64,000 nt of DNA from Nocardia suismassiliense (GTDB lineage Bacteria > Actinomycetota > Actinomycetes > Mycobacteriales > Mycobacteriaceae): NCBI RefSeq assembly GCF_900269665.1, contig NZ_LT985361.1:664965-728964 (forward strand), given 5' to 3'. The position numbers and the translations under genes are program-made. Every line of letters begins with the position of its first letter. The stretch's first letter is position 1. This document shows positions 45,037-54,007 of this stretch, piece after piece. Under the pieces are notes generated by a model. That model was given only the letters and a program-made list of their open reading frames with translations, was not told the origin of the DNA and did no database searches.

Positions 45037-45714
45037 TCAGAGCTTGCGGCGCAGCTCGCCGAGCCAGTCCGCGGCCTCGTCCGGCGCCGCATCGGTACCG
45101 ATCATGTCGACCACCACGTGGCCGACACACGCCGCGCGTAGCACCCGGCCCGCCGCCACCTCGGTATCGCCCCACGGGATGAACGGTTTGGCGATCAGCA
45201 GCGACGCGATGCCGTGCGCGGCCGCCCACAGGTCGAGCACGATCGGCATCGGGTCACCCGGGGTGAACACGCCCGCGTCCATACATTCCTGCACCGATTG
45301 CGAAAAGCGTTGGAACGCACCGCTACCGAGCACCTGATCCACCGCGCCACCGGCCGCGGCCGGCGTGGTCGCCAGCCGATATTGCTCGGGATGCGCCCTG
45401 GCGAACCGGACATAGGCCAGCCCCTGCTGATACAGCCGGGTGATCGGGGACACCGTCAGGTCGGTCTCGGCTGCTATCGCGGCGTCCAGATCCTCGAAGA
45501 CCTGCACGACCACCGCCTCGATGAGCTCGTCCTTGTCGGCGAAGTGCCGATAGATCGAGGGCGCGCTCACGCCGACCCGTTTGCCGATCTCCCGGATCGA
45601 CACGGCGTCGGCATGGCCGGTACGGGCCAGCAATTCCCTTGCCACATCAAGGATTTCGGTGCGCAGCTGGGCGCCACTGCCGCGCGCCGAGCGGGATCGA
45701 CTGGTACGGATCAT
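45037..45714 (-). CDS. TetR family transcriptional regulator
   Basis: This 225-residue regulator has an N-terminal helix-turn-helix (AVSIREIGKRVGVSAPSIYR followed by HFADKDELIEAVV) and a C-terminal TetR ligand domain resembling TetR_C_13/WHG types (HPEQYRLATTP, LDLWAAAHGIASLL). Its ATG overlaps the stop of the upstream MMPL gene (ATGA, 45711-45714), so exporter and regulator are one operon. The palindrome at 48022-48048, upstream of the MMPL gene, is its likely operator, giving negative feedback. Confidence 0.93.
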   Translation of the reverse strand: MIRTSRSRSARGSGAQLRTEILDVARELLARTGHADAVSIREIGKRVGVSAPSIYRHFADKDELIEAVVVQVFEDLDAAIAAETDLTVSPITRLYQQGLAYVRFARAHPEQYRLATTPAAAGGAVDQVLGSGAFQRFSQSVQECMDAGVFTPGDPMPIVLDLWAAAHGIASLLIAKPFIPWGDTEVAAGRVLRAACVGHVVVDMIGTDAAPDEAADWLGELRRKL

Positions 45715-47993
45715 TCGCGACCGGCCGGCACGCGCTCGGCGGGAACGGCATCGCCGTGCTCGCGCAACCCGATCCGGGCATGCAGGCGGGCCAGCGGCGC
45801 GGGCGCCCACCAGTTCGCGGTGCCCATCAGCTTCATCAGGGCGGGCGCGAGCATGGTGCGGACGAGGGTGGCGTCGGCGAGCACGGTCAGCGTGAGGCCG
45901 AGGCCCATCAGCTGAATGAACGACACCTTGGAGGTCACCATCGCGCCGATCACGATAGCCATGAGAACAGCTGCGGCGGTGAAGATTCGGCCGGTTCTGG
46001 CGACGCCGACCGCTAGCGCGTGCTCGTTGTCCTTCGCGGTGCGCACCACGACGCCGTCCACCACCCGGCCGGAGGCGAGCCATTCTTCGCGCACCCGGGA
46101 GAGCAGGAACACCTCGTAGTCCATCGACATCCCGAACGCGAGGCAGAACATCAGGATCGGCATCGTCGGCGTCATATAACCCACCGCGGTGAAGCCGAGC
46201 AGTCCGGACAGGTGGCCGTCCTGGAATATCCACACCATCGCGCCGAACGCTGCTGTCAGCGAAAGGGTATTGAGCACAATGGCTTTGAGCGGCAACAGCA
46301 GACTACCGGTGAACAGGAACAGCACCACGAAGGTGGCGAGCGCGATCAGCGCGATGGCCAGCGGCATGCGCTTGCCGAGCGAGTCGAGGGCATCGGCATT
46401 GACCGCCGCGGCCCCGCCGAACAGCGCGGGCGAGGGTGCGGCCACCGACCGCAGCTCGTTCAGCTGCGCCTCGCCCGCAGGTGAGAACGGGTCGACGCGG
46501 GTGGCGACAGTGAGGTATTCGCCGGTGCCGTTGGCCATTCCGGGCGGACCGCCGGCCACTCGCGCACCCTTGACGAAGACACCGGCGCTGGACAGCACCG
46601 CCGACACCCCGTCGGTGCGGGACAGGCCCTTGGCATACTCGCCGACCGGCCCGGGTCCGCCTTGATAGCCGTCCAGGACGACGGTGGTGTTGTTGCCCGA
46701 GTTGGCTGCCGGGAACTCGGCCCGCAGCACGTCACCCACCTGGCGGCTGGCGGCACTCGTCGGCAGCACCCGGTCGTCGGGGTAGCCGAATTGCACCGAG
46801 AGGAACGGTGATCCGAGCGCGAGGAACACCGCGACGAGGATCAGCGCGACCGGTACGGAGTGCCCCATCACCCAGGTCACTATGCGATACCAGCGGCTCT
46901 GTTCCGGCACCAGCGGTGCCATCGGATCGGGAGCCGACCGGCCGAACATGCGGCGCAACGGAACTCGGATGTCGAGCGCGTTCACCCGGTGCCCGAGCAG
47001 CGCCAGCGCAGCGGGCAGGATCACGATCGCCGCCGCCGCGGCCGTGGCGACCACCGCGACGCCGGCGTAGGCGAACGAGCGCAGGAAGTAGATGTCGAAG
47101 ATGCTCAGCACGGCCAGCGAAAGCGCCACGGTCAGTGCGGAATACAGCACCGTGCGCCCGGCGGTCTGCACCGCGCGAATGGTGGCGGGCACCGGATCGA
47201 GGCCGTTGGCGAGCTCCTCGCGGTACCGGCTGACGATGAACAGGCTGTAGTCGATCGCCAGCGCGAGACCCAGTGCGGTGGTCATGTTCAGCGCGTAGAT
47301 GGATACGTCGGTGACCAGCGTGAACATCCGCAGAATGGCGAGCGTGACCAGGATGGCGAAGATGCCGACGGTCAGCGGCAGCGCGGCCGCGATCAGACTG
47401 CCGAACACCAGCACCAGCACGACCAGTGACACCGGGATCGCCACGCCCTCCGCGACGGCGAGGTCGTGGGTGATCTGTTCATTCACATCGTGATAGACGG
47501 CGGCGACGCCGCTCTGCCGCACGGTGACGCCGTCGGTGGTGCCGGTGAGCTGCTCGGTGAGCTCGCCCGCGGTCCGCTGTGCGTCGGTCTCGTCGCCGGT
47601 CAGGTACGCCAGCACCAGCGCGTCCTTGCCGCTGGTGCTGCGCAGGGCGGAGGCCACCGCGGGCGGGGCGGTCCAATACGACTGCACGCCCTTGACGTCG
47701 GCGCGGGCGCGCAGCGTGTCCACCAGATGGGTGCCCGCCGCGCGGGTGGCCGGCGCGTCGGCGCCCGACTCCGAGCTGACCAGCAGCACGTAGTTGGGCG
47801 CGGCCCCTTCGAAATTGTCCGTGAGGAGCCGCTCGACCTCGGACGACTCCGCATCGGGCGAGGTGAAGCCCGCCGACTTCAGATGCGACGCCGCCGTCGC
47901 GCCGAACACCCCGCACAGGATCGCCAGGGCGGCCGCGGCGAGCAGGATCGCCCGGGGGTATCGGGTGGCGATCTGAGCAATGCGAATCAGCAC
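45711..47993 (-). CDS. MMPL family transporter (760 aa)
   Basis: This complete MMPL/RND exporter starts at a GTG at 47993 preceded by AAGGGAG. The first helix is about residues 13-35, then the periplasmic loop (FTSPDAESSEVERLLTDNFEG). The two Asp-Tyr proton-relay sites are LAIDYSLFIVSRYREE and GMSMDYEVFLLSRVREE. It is distinct from the tandem MMPLs at 1-3008 and may export a lipid, fatty acid or drug. It heads an operon with the downstream TetR gene. Confidence 0.93.
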   Translation of the reverse strand: MLIRIAQIATRYPRAILLAAAALAILCGVFGATAASHLKSAGFTSPDAESSEVERLLTDNFEGAAPNYVLLVSSESGADAPATRAAGTHLVDTLRARADVKGVQSYWTAPPAVASALRSTSGKDALVLAYLTGDETDAQRTAGELTEQLTGTTDGVTVRQSGVAAVYHDVNEQITHDLAVAEGVAIPVSLVVLVLVFGSLIAAALPLTVGIFAILVTLAILRMFTLVTDVSIYALNMTTALGLALAIDYSLFIVSRYREELANGLDPVPATIRAVQTAGRTVLYSALTVALSLAVLSIFDIYFLRSFAYAGVAVVATAAAAAIVILPAALALLGHRVNALDIRVPLRRMFGRSAPDPMAPLVPEQSRWYRIVTWVMGHSVPVALILVAVFLALGSPFLSVQFGYPDDRVLPTSAASRQVGDVLRAEFPAANSGNNTTVVLDGYQGGPGPVGEYAKGLSRTDGVSAVLSSAGVFVKGARVAGGPPGMANGTGEYLTVATRVDPFSPAGEAQLNELRSVAAPSPALFGGAAAVNADALDSLGKRMPLAIALIALATFVVLFLFTGSLLLPLKAIVLNTLSLTAAFGAMVWIFQDGHLSGLLGFTAVGYMTPTMPILMFCLAFGMSMDYEVFLLSRVREEWLASGRVVDGVVVRTAKDNEHALAVGVARTGRIFTAAAVLMAIVIGAMVTSKVSFIQLMGLGLTLTVLADATLVRTMLAPALMKLMGTANWWAPAPLARLHARIGLREHGDAVPAERVPAGRE

Positions 47994-48021
47994 GCGCGGC
48001 TCCCTTGCTCGGCGCAGTAGG

Positions 48022-48048
48022 TTAACGGCGTTAGCGTAACGCCGTTAA
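48022..48048. promoter_or_regulatory. Near-perfect 27-bp palindromic operator of the MMPL-TetR operon
   Basis: TTAACGGCGTTA (48022-48033), a GCG spacer, then TAACGCCGTTAA (48037-48048): 12-bp perfect arms, 28-55 nt upstream of the MMPL GTG. It is the only strong symmetry in the gap and the typical shape of a TetR operator. Confidence 0.85.
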
Positions 48049-48079
48049 TCCGCTGCCGATAGAGCGAACTATCGCTCGT

Positions 48080-49381
48080 TCAGTGATCCCGCTCACCCGC
48101 GTTTCCCTGGCCGAAATGGCCTTCACCGAACCGGCGCGGCGAGTGGCCGTGCACACCCTCCGCGTAGGCGGTCTCGGCGTGCAGTGCGAAGTCGATGCCC
48201 GCCGTCTCGTCCTCCGGGCTCACCCGGAAGCCGATGGTGCGATCGATCAGCTTGCCCAGCGCGAAGCTCACCGCGAACGCGTACGCCGCGACGACGAGCA
48301 CGCCGACCACCTGCTTGCCGAGCTGCGCCAGCCCGCCGCCGAAGAACAGCCCGTCGACGCCGCCGGTCATCACCTGGGTGGCGAGCAGGCCGATCAAGAC
48401 CGTGCCGACGATGCCGCCGACGAAGTGCACGCCGACCACGTCGAGCGAATCGTCATAACCCGCTTTGAATTTCCAGCCCACCGCGAACGAGCACACCACG
48501 CCGGCGGCGAGCCCGACGATCAGCGCGCCGAGGGTATTCACCGACCCGCAGGACGGCGTGATCGCGACCAGACCGGCCACCACGCCGGACGCCGCACCGA
48601 AGGTGGTGGGCCTGCCGTCGCGGATCTGCTCGACCGCGAGCCAGCCGAGCATGCCGAGGCAGCCCGCCACCAGGGTGTTCAAAAAGACTGCCGCCGCAAC
48701 ACCATTCGCGGACAGTGCGGATCCGGCATTGAAGCCGAACCAGCCGAACCACAGCAGGCCGGCACCGAGCAGTACGAAGGGCAGATTGTGCGGGCGCATC
48801 GCGTCGATCTTGAATCCGATGCGGGGGCCGAGCACCAGGGCGAGCGCGAGGGCCGAAGCGCCGGAAGCGATCTCGACGACTAGACCGCCCGCGTAGTCCA
48901 GCGCGCCGAACGAGGCGAGCCAGCCGTCCGGCCCCCACACCCAGTGCGCGATCGGCGCGTAGACCGCCAGCGCCCACAGCGGCACGAAGATCATCCAGGC
49001 GGCGAATTTCGCGCGGTCCGCGATCGCACCGCTGACCAGGGCCGCGGTCAGGATCGCGAAGGTCAGCTGGAAGGTGGCGAACAGTAGCTCCGGTACCGCG
49101 CCGCGCAGCGTGGTGGGGTCGATGCCCGCCATGCCGACGTGGTCGAGGTTGCCGATCAGGCCGCCGCCCGCGTCGTCGCTGAACGCCAGGCTGTAGCCGA
49201 ACAGCAGCCAGGCGACGGTCACCAGCGGGATCGCGATGAAGTTCATCATCAGCATGTTGAGCACGCCGGTCGAGCGCACCATCCCGCCGTAGAACAGCGC
49301 GAGCGCCGGGGTCATCAGCAGCACCAGGGCTGTGCTGATGAGCAGCCAGGCGGTGGCCGCGGGATCCAGGGGTGTGGACAA
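48080..49381 (-). CDS. amt: Ammonium transporter with Glu at the first twin-His position
   Basis: This 433-residue Amt/Mep/Rh channel has 11 helices. The start is TTG at 49381 with AAGGAG 6 nt upstream. Family blocks are ALFYGGMVRSTGVLNMLMMNF, AIAHWVWGPDGWLASFGALDYAGG (split: APIAHWVWGP and DYAGGLVVEI), GVHFVGGIVGTVLIGLLA and CSFAVGWKFK. The second His of the pore pair is kept (GVHFVGG), but the first is Glu: VVEI at E170 (GAG, 48874-48872) where most Amts have VVHI. Yeast Mep1/Mep3 have the same change. No glnB/glnK or glnD follows, so the channel lacks its usual operon partner. Confidence 0.93.
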   Translation of the reverse strand: MSTPLDPAATAWLLISTALVLLMTPALALFYGGMVRSTGVLNMLMMNFIAIPLVTVAWLLFGYSLAFSDDAGGGLIGNLDHVGMAGIDPTTLRGAVPELLFATFQLTFAILTAALVSGAIADRAKFAAWMIFVPLWALAVYAPIAHWVWGPDGWLASFGALDYAGGLVVEIASGASALALALVLGPRIGFKIDAMRPHNLPFVLLGAGLLWFGWFGFNAGSALSANGVAAAVFLNTLVAGCLGMLGWLAVEQIRDGRPTTFGAASGVVAGLVAITPSCGSVNTLGALIVGLAAGVVCSFAVGWKFKAGYDDSLDVVGVHFVGGIVGTVLIGLLATQVMTGGVDGLFFGGGLAQLGKQVVGVLVVAAYAFAVSFALGKLIDRTIGFRVSPEDETAGIDFALHAETAYAEGVHGHSPRRFGEGHFGQGNAGERDH

Positions 49382-49515
49382 GGTAACTCCTTCCACGCGG
49401 GGTGCGTTGCAAGGAAATTACCGAATGCGCATTCCCGGATTTGCGCTGGTCTAGGAGTTGCGCGCCACTTCGGACATGGGATGTTTGCCCGCGGGCGCCG
49501 TGAAATCGGGTGCGA

Positions 49516-50340
49516 TCAGACGCGGGATTTGCGGGCTATCGCGCGCTGACCGCGCTTGCCGGGCACCGGGAGTTCGTCCTGGATGGCGACCCATTCGGCG
49601 GTGGTCAGCCACCGTTCCTGGACGCGGGCGTCGGCGGTGTTGTGGAAGACCCGGCGGCCGCGATCGTCGCGCAGTTCCTGGGCAACGGTGGACCAGCGCG
49701 GGGCGCGGCCGTGCTCGGCCTGGTAGTCGGCGAGGTAGGCGGCCACCGCGGTGCCGATCGTGTTGACCGGACGCAGCGAGACGCGGTTGCCGTACTGGTC
49801 CGAGTAGAACCGCCGTCCGGCGCACAGCGATCCGGCGTTGGCGTTGGAGGCGATCCAGCCCGCGCGCTGGGCGCGTTCGATCAGCCAGAGGTGTTTCACC
49901 GCGGACGGGGCGATGTCGCCGATGCGGGTCCGGATCAGGGACATGACCTCGTCGGAGGACAGCACGTCGCGCCGGGTCGGGCCGATGGCGTGCGCGGTCC
50001 AGTGCGCGTCGGCCAGGGTGGCGAGCGCGCGGCCGAAGTCGTCGATGCTGCGCTGGGCGCGGCGGCCGAGGCGCTCGATGCGTTCGGCCTCGCGGCGCAT
50101 CTCGTTCTGCGCGGTGAGGGTGCGGATCGCGGCCATGGTCGGCACCTGGCCGCGTTCGAGCAGCTCGAGGATGGCGGCGGAGGTGGCGGGGTCGGCCGCG
50201 GCGGCCACCGGGAGCGAGTCACGTTTGATCGCGAAGTCCTGGGGGCTGATCGCGCGGCTCAGCAGATCGACCGCGGAGCGGTCGCCGGCGAAGTCGGTGC
50301 TGGAAAGCAACGCGGCGGCGATGTCATCAGGCGACGGCAC
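49516..50340 (-). CDS. Hypothetical protein (274 aa), possible DNA-binding or regulatory protein
   Basis: The GTG at 50340 follows GGAGGAA. The protein is soluble and mostly helical: IAAALLSSTDFAGDRSAV, RREAERIERLGRRAQRSIDD (a charged helix), SDEVMSLIRTRIGDIAPSAV, then a C-terminal half with VNTIGTAVAAYLADYQ, RAPRWSTVAQELRDDRGR and a basic end PVPGKRGQRAIARKSRV. WSTVAQELRDDRGRRVFHN has the rhythm of a helix-turn-helix or DNA-wrapping element. I do not recognise the family. The upstream gap carries direct and inverted repeats. Confidence 0.75.
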   Translation of the reverse strand: MPSPDDIAAALLSSTDFAGDRSAVDLLSRAISPQDFAIKRDSLPVAAAADPATSAAILELLERGQVPTMAAIRTLTAQNEMRREAERIERLGRRAQRSIDDFGRALATLADAHWTAHAIGPTRRDVLSSDEVMSLIRTRIGDIAPSAVKHLWLIERAQRAGWIASNANAGSLCAGRRFYSDQYGNRVSLRPVNTIGTAVAAYLADYQAEHGRAPRWSTVAQELRDDRGRRVFHNTADARVQERWLTTAEWVAIQDELPVPGKRGQRAIARKSRV

Positions 50341-50381
50341 GGTGAGAAGTTCCTCCGATGGAAGTGGCACTCGGCTGCGCT

Positions 50382-50414
50382 GGAACTTTGGTTGTGCGGG
50401 AACTTTGGTTGTGC
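50382..50414. repeat. Tandem direct repeat upstream of the 274-aa gene
   Basis: The 16-base unit GGAACTTTGGTTGTGC occurs twice (50382-50397 and 50399-50414), one base apart, 42-75 nt upstream of the GTG at 50340. Such spacing (17 bp) is suited to two factors bound on nearby faces of the helix. Confidence 0.7.
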
Positions 50415-50462
50415 CCCGGTCGGGATGAGGGACCGGCCGGGGCAACCAACCTGATGAAGGTT

Positions 50463-50496
50463 TGGCTACCGAAGTTGCCGTTTGCCACGGTAGCCA
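50463..50496. promoter_or_regulatory. Inverted repeat in the 274-aa gene / dnaX divergent region
   Basis: TGGCTACC (50463-50470) and GGTAGCCA (50489-50496) are perfect 8-bp arms separated by 18 nt. It could be an operator for the minus-strand gene or for a divergent promoter. Confidence 0.45.
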
Positions 50497-50499
50497 GCG

Positions 50500-50809
50500 G
50501 ATTGCGTCGGTGTCACGTGCGTTGACGCTTTCGTTATATCCATAAAACTTGGGTAAATCGGGGCCTGAGTACACATTTTTCGGTCTACAAGGGGGAATTG
50601 GGCGGTATTTTCCCGCGTTCGACCGGTGCTTCGTCAGCGATAGCTCGCGCGTTGCCGCTGTTGTTATCGGTCAGCGGGCGTTAAGAAGGCCCGCAGAATC
50701 CTGTGATTTGGATCACACAGTGGTGGCCGACTGAGGTGGGGTTTCGCCGCGCCTGGCCCGGCGGTCAGCGCGAGTGTTCTTTGTCGGTGCGCGCCGGTAA
50801 CCTCTGGCC
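50500..50809. other. 310-bp region upstream of dnaX
   Basis: No gene seen. It is A/T-richer than its surroundings between 50515 and 50720 and should contain the dnaX promoter; no strong -35/-10 pair can be named. Confidence 0.5.
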
Positions 50810-53716
50810 GTGGCTCTGTACCGGAAGTACCGACCGGCAACGTTCGCTGAGGTAGTGGGGCAGGAGCACGTCACCGACCCACTGAGCATCGCCCTCGACA
50901 CCGGCCGGATCAGTCATGCCTACCTGTTCTCCGGTCCGCGTGGCTGCGGCAAGACCTCCTCGGCGCGCATCCTCGCGCGGTCGTTGAACTGCGTGCAGGG
51001 GCCTACCTCGACGCCGTGTGGGGTGTGCCCCTCGTGTATCGCGCTCGGCCCGGGTGGGCCGGGCAATCTCGACGTGATCGAGCTCGACGCCGCGAGTCAC
51101 GGCGGCGTCGACGACACTCGCGAACTGCGCGACCGCGCCTTCTACGCCCCCGCCGAATCCCGCTACCGGGTGTTCATCGTCGACGAGGCGCACATGGTCA
51201 CCACGGCGGGCTTCAACGCGCTGCTGAAGATCGTCGAAGAGCCGCCCGCGCACCTGATCTTCATCTTCGCCACCACCGAGCCGGACAAGGTGCTGCCGAC
51301 CATCCGTTCGCGCACCCACCACTACCCGTTCCGGCTGCTGCCGCCCGCCACCATGCGCGGACTGCTCGGCAAGATCTGCGACCAGGAGCAGGTGACCGTC
51401 GAAGAGGCGGTGTACCCCTTGGTGATTCGCGCGGGCGGTGGTTCGCCGCGCGACAGCCTCAGCGTGCTCGACCAGCTGCTGGCCGGTGCCGGTCCGGAGG
51501 GCGTCACCTACTCCCGAGCTGTCTCGCTGCTCGGTGTCACCGATGTCGCGTTGATCGACGACGCGGTCCTCGCGCTGGCCGACAACGACGGTGCCGCTCT
51601 GTTCGGCACCGTCGACCGGGTGATGGAGGCGGGTCACGATCCGCGCCGCTTCGCCGTCGACCTGCTCGAGCGTTTGCGCGACCTCATCCTGATGCGCGCG
51701 GTCCCCGACGCCATCGACCGCGGTCTGGTCTCCGGCCCCGGCGACGTCCTCGACCGCATGCGCGAACAAGCCGAGCGCATCGGCCCGGCCACGCTGGCTC
51801 GCTACGCCGAACTGCTGCACGCGGCACTCGGCGAGATGCGCGGCGCCACGTCGCCACGCCTGCTGCTGGAAGTCGTCTGCGCGCGCATGCTGCTGCCGTC
51901 GGTCTCCGATGCGGAGTCCGCCACGCTGCAGCGATTGGAACGCCTCGAACGCGGATTCGCCGGTGGCGCGGTTCCCGCCGCGCCTGCCGCAGCACCGAGT
52001 TCGGCGACCGCTGCCCCCGCTGCGCGGCCCGCACCCGTCAGCGCTCCCCCCGCCGAATCGAACCGCCGACGCGGTGCCGAGGCGCTCGCCGCCATTCGTC
52101 GCGAAACCGCGGGTGCGTCGGCCGCGGACAGCGCGAGTGTCGCGCCGGGAACGCACACAAACGTGCCCGCTGGCTCGGGTGCAGATGCCGCGAGCGTCGC
52201 GTCGGACTCCGTCGGGGTGGCGGCAAGTCCCGCCGCTCATGGCCAGCAGGTCGGTGGGAACAGGCCTGCGGGCAATGCGGCTGCCGCAGGCGGTGCGGTT
52301 GCCCACGGCGGTGGTGCGCCGGTGCACGCTGCGACCGGCATGGACTCGGACAGCTCTATCGGTCGGTCGGCTCAGGTAGCTGCCGAGGCCGGGCCGGTGG
52401 CCGAGTCGGCCCCGGCTGCCGACCGAGCTCCGGTGGATTCGGACGGACAGCTCTCGCCCGCAGCGCAACACCAAGGCGCACAGGCGGTCTCGCCGACGGA
52501 CGCCGGTGGCGGACAGGGTGCCGAGCAGGTGCCCGCCGCAGGGCAACCCGTGCCGTCGCAGTCTGCACCGATGACCGCCGAAGCCGCACCAACTGCCGCG
52601 ACCGCGTCAATCGCTGACACAGCAGCGAACGCCGCGCCGAACGCCGCGACCGCGCCGGATGCTGGCGCAGCGCCGAACGCCGCGACCGCGCCAGATGCTG
52701 GCGCAGCGCCGAACGCAGCAACCGCGCCAGCCGCAGAGGCAGCGCCGACTGCCGCGAACGCGCCGACTGCCGCGACGGCGTCAGCTGCGGACACCGCGCC
52801 GAACGCCGCGACCGCGCCAGCCGCGGACACCGCGCCGAGTGCTGCGACCGCGCCGGTTCTCGCGACTGCGCCGGACGCCGGGACCACGCCAGCTGCGGAG
52901 TCCACGCCGCCTGCCGCGACCGCGCCGAACGCCGCGTCCGCCGAATCAGCGCAACCAGAACCTGCTCAGACCGGGTCGAACGCGGACTTGCTGCGTGAGG
53001 TCGAGGGCGCCTGGGCGGATATCCGCGCCAAGGTGCGGGAGTTCGGTGCCGCCGTGCAGGCGATGCTGGCCGGTGCCTCGGTCTCGCGTATCGACGGCGA
53101 CACGATCGTGTTCGCCCATCAGCACGCGCCGTTGGCGCAGCGGCTCTCCGACCCGCGCAACCTGGACGCGGTGCGTTCGGCGGTTCGTGCCGTGCTCGGG
53201 CGCGAGCATGACGTGCGCTGGGAGGCGGGCGGTGCGGCGCAGCGACCTGCGGCGGCGCGGGCCGGTGCGCAGGCGAAGCCGCAGCGCGGTGCCGGGCAGC
53301 CTGCGGGGCGTGAATCCGGCAACGCGCCCGGGGGTGGCACGGATGCACCCGCGCCGCCGCGTTTCTCGCGACCGAGCCAAGCCAAGAACGCCGCGGCGGA
53401 TAAGCCCGCCGCGAACAAAGCTCGCGCGTGGGGCGACGATGACATTCCGCCGCCCGATTTCCCGGATCTACCGGATGATCCCGGCCCTTTTGATTCAGCG
53501 CCGCCCGAGTCGGCGCAGCCCCAGGTCGGTAGCGAGGTCAATGGCAGCGGTGGCCTGCCCGCCGACGGGGTGGTGCCCGCCTCCACCGCGGAGGACGAGG
53601 AGGAGATGATCCGCGCCGCGGCCGTCCCGGTGGCGCCGGAGGATCGGCGCGACCCCGACGAGGTCGCCCTCGAATTGCTGAAGAGTGAGCTGGGGGCCAC
53701 ACGGCTGAGTGGTTGA
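50810..53716 (+). CDS. dnaX: DNA polymerase III subunits gamma and tau
   Basis: DnaX is the AAA+ motor of the clamp loader that puts the beta clamp on DNA. The 968-residue protein has MALYRKYRPATFAEVVGQEH, Walker A SGPRGCGKTSS (41-51), a zinc module with CGVCPSC, Walker B FIVDEAH, the sensor FATTEPDKVLPTIRSR, and domains II-III to about 385. A very long Ala/Pro/Thr-rich stretch (about 385-720) precedes a small folded domain (LLREVEGAWADIRAKV, about 724-810) and an acidic C-terminus. The GTG at 50810 fits the family's start. Synteny with mycobacterial Rv3721c supports the call. Confidence 0.97.
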   Translation: MALYRKYRPATFAEVVGQEHVTDPLSIALDTGRISHAYLFSGPRGCGKTSSARILARSLNCVQGPTSTPCGVCPSCIALGPGGPGNLDVIELDAASHGGVDDTRELRDRAFYAPAESRYRVFIVDEAHMVTTAGFNALLKIVEEPPAHLIFIFATTEPDKVLPTIRSRTHHYPFRLLPPATMRGLLGKICDQEQVTVEEAVYPLVIRAGGGSPRDSLSVLDQLLAGAGPEGVTYSRAVSLLGVTDVALIDDAVLALADNDGAALFGTVDRVMEAGHDPRRFAVDLLERLRDLILMRAVPDAIDRGLVSGPGDVLDRMREQAERIGPATLARYAELLHAALGEMRGATSPRLLLEVVCARMLLPSVSDAESATLQRLERLERGFAGGAVPAAPAAAPSSATAAPAARPAPVSAPPAESNRRRGAEALAAIRRETAGASAADSASVAPGTHTNVPAGSGADAASVASDSVGVAASPAAHGQQVGGNRPAGNAAAAGGAVAHGGGAPVHAATGMDSDSSIGRSAQVAAEAGPVAESAPAADRAPVDSDGQLSPAAQHQGAQAVSPTDAGGGQGAEQVPAAGQPVPSQSAPMTAEAAPTAATASIADTAANAAPNAATAPDAGAAPNAATAPDAGAAPNAATAPAAEAAPTAANAPTAATASAADTAPNAATAPAADTAPSAATAPVLATAPDAGTTPAAESTPPAATAPNAASAESAQPEPAQTGSNADLLREVEGAWADIRAKVREFGAAVQAMLAGASVSRIDGDTIVFAHQHAPLAQRLSDPRNLDAVRSAVRAVLGREHDVRWEAGGAAQRPAAARAGAQAKPQRGAGQPAGRESGNAPGGGTDAPAPPRFSRPSQAKNAAADKPAANKARAWGDDDIPPPDFPDLPDDPGPFDSAPPESAQPQVGSEVNGSGGLPADGVVPASTAEDEEEMIRAAAVPVAPEDRRDPDEVALELLKSELGATRLSG
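52565..52960 (+). repeat. In-gene degenerate repeat (Ala/Pro/Thr/Asn) in dnaX
   Basis: Units of about 21-45 bp encode variants of APNAATAPDAGA and APTAATASAADT. They are in frame and form a disordered linker between clamp-loader and C-terminal domains. Two adjacent units (GAAPNAATAPDA) are almost identical, which suggests recent duplication. Confidence 0.85.
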
Positions 53717-53742
53717 CAACCACCGCCGTCACGACGTTAAGT
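53713..53742 (+). promoter_or_regulatory. Possible promoter for the fadA-fadB operon
   Basis: TTGACA (53713-53718) overlaps the end of dnaX and is followed after 18 nt by TTAAGT (53737-53742). TAGTAT at 53766-53771 is another -10 candidate without a good -35. Confidence 0.35.
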
Positions 53743-54007
53743 TAACCGGAGTTCGCACACCACGGTAGTATGAACGGGTGGCCGTGAGCTCCGGTACGAC
53801 GAGGTTCTATGGTATGCCCAGGCGTACGGGCGATCGGAACCTGCGTCCGCCGTCGCATGCCGCGTTTTGTACAGCGTCAGGACGGTCGGTCGCAGGACCG
53901 GTCGGCGAGGTTACCCGCAGCTGTTCCGCATCGCGTGGAGTAGCCGCACAGAGCGCTCGGGCGGACGACGTCCGGCCGCCGCACCTTTAAGGAAGGAACA
54001 CTCCGAT

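Noticed and set aside
34672..50340. Accessory block considered as a prophage or integrative element
   Set aside because: No integrase, attachment-site duplication, or phage structural gene is present.
53778..53990. 70-codon frame between dnaX and fadA
   Set aside because: No domain and no consistent codon pattern; the region is the fadA promoter and leader.
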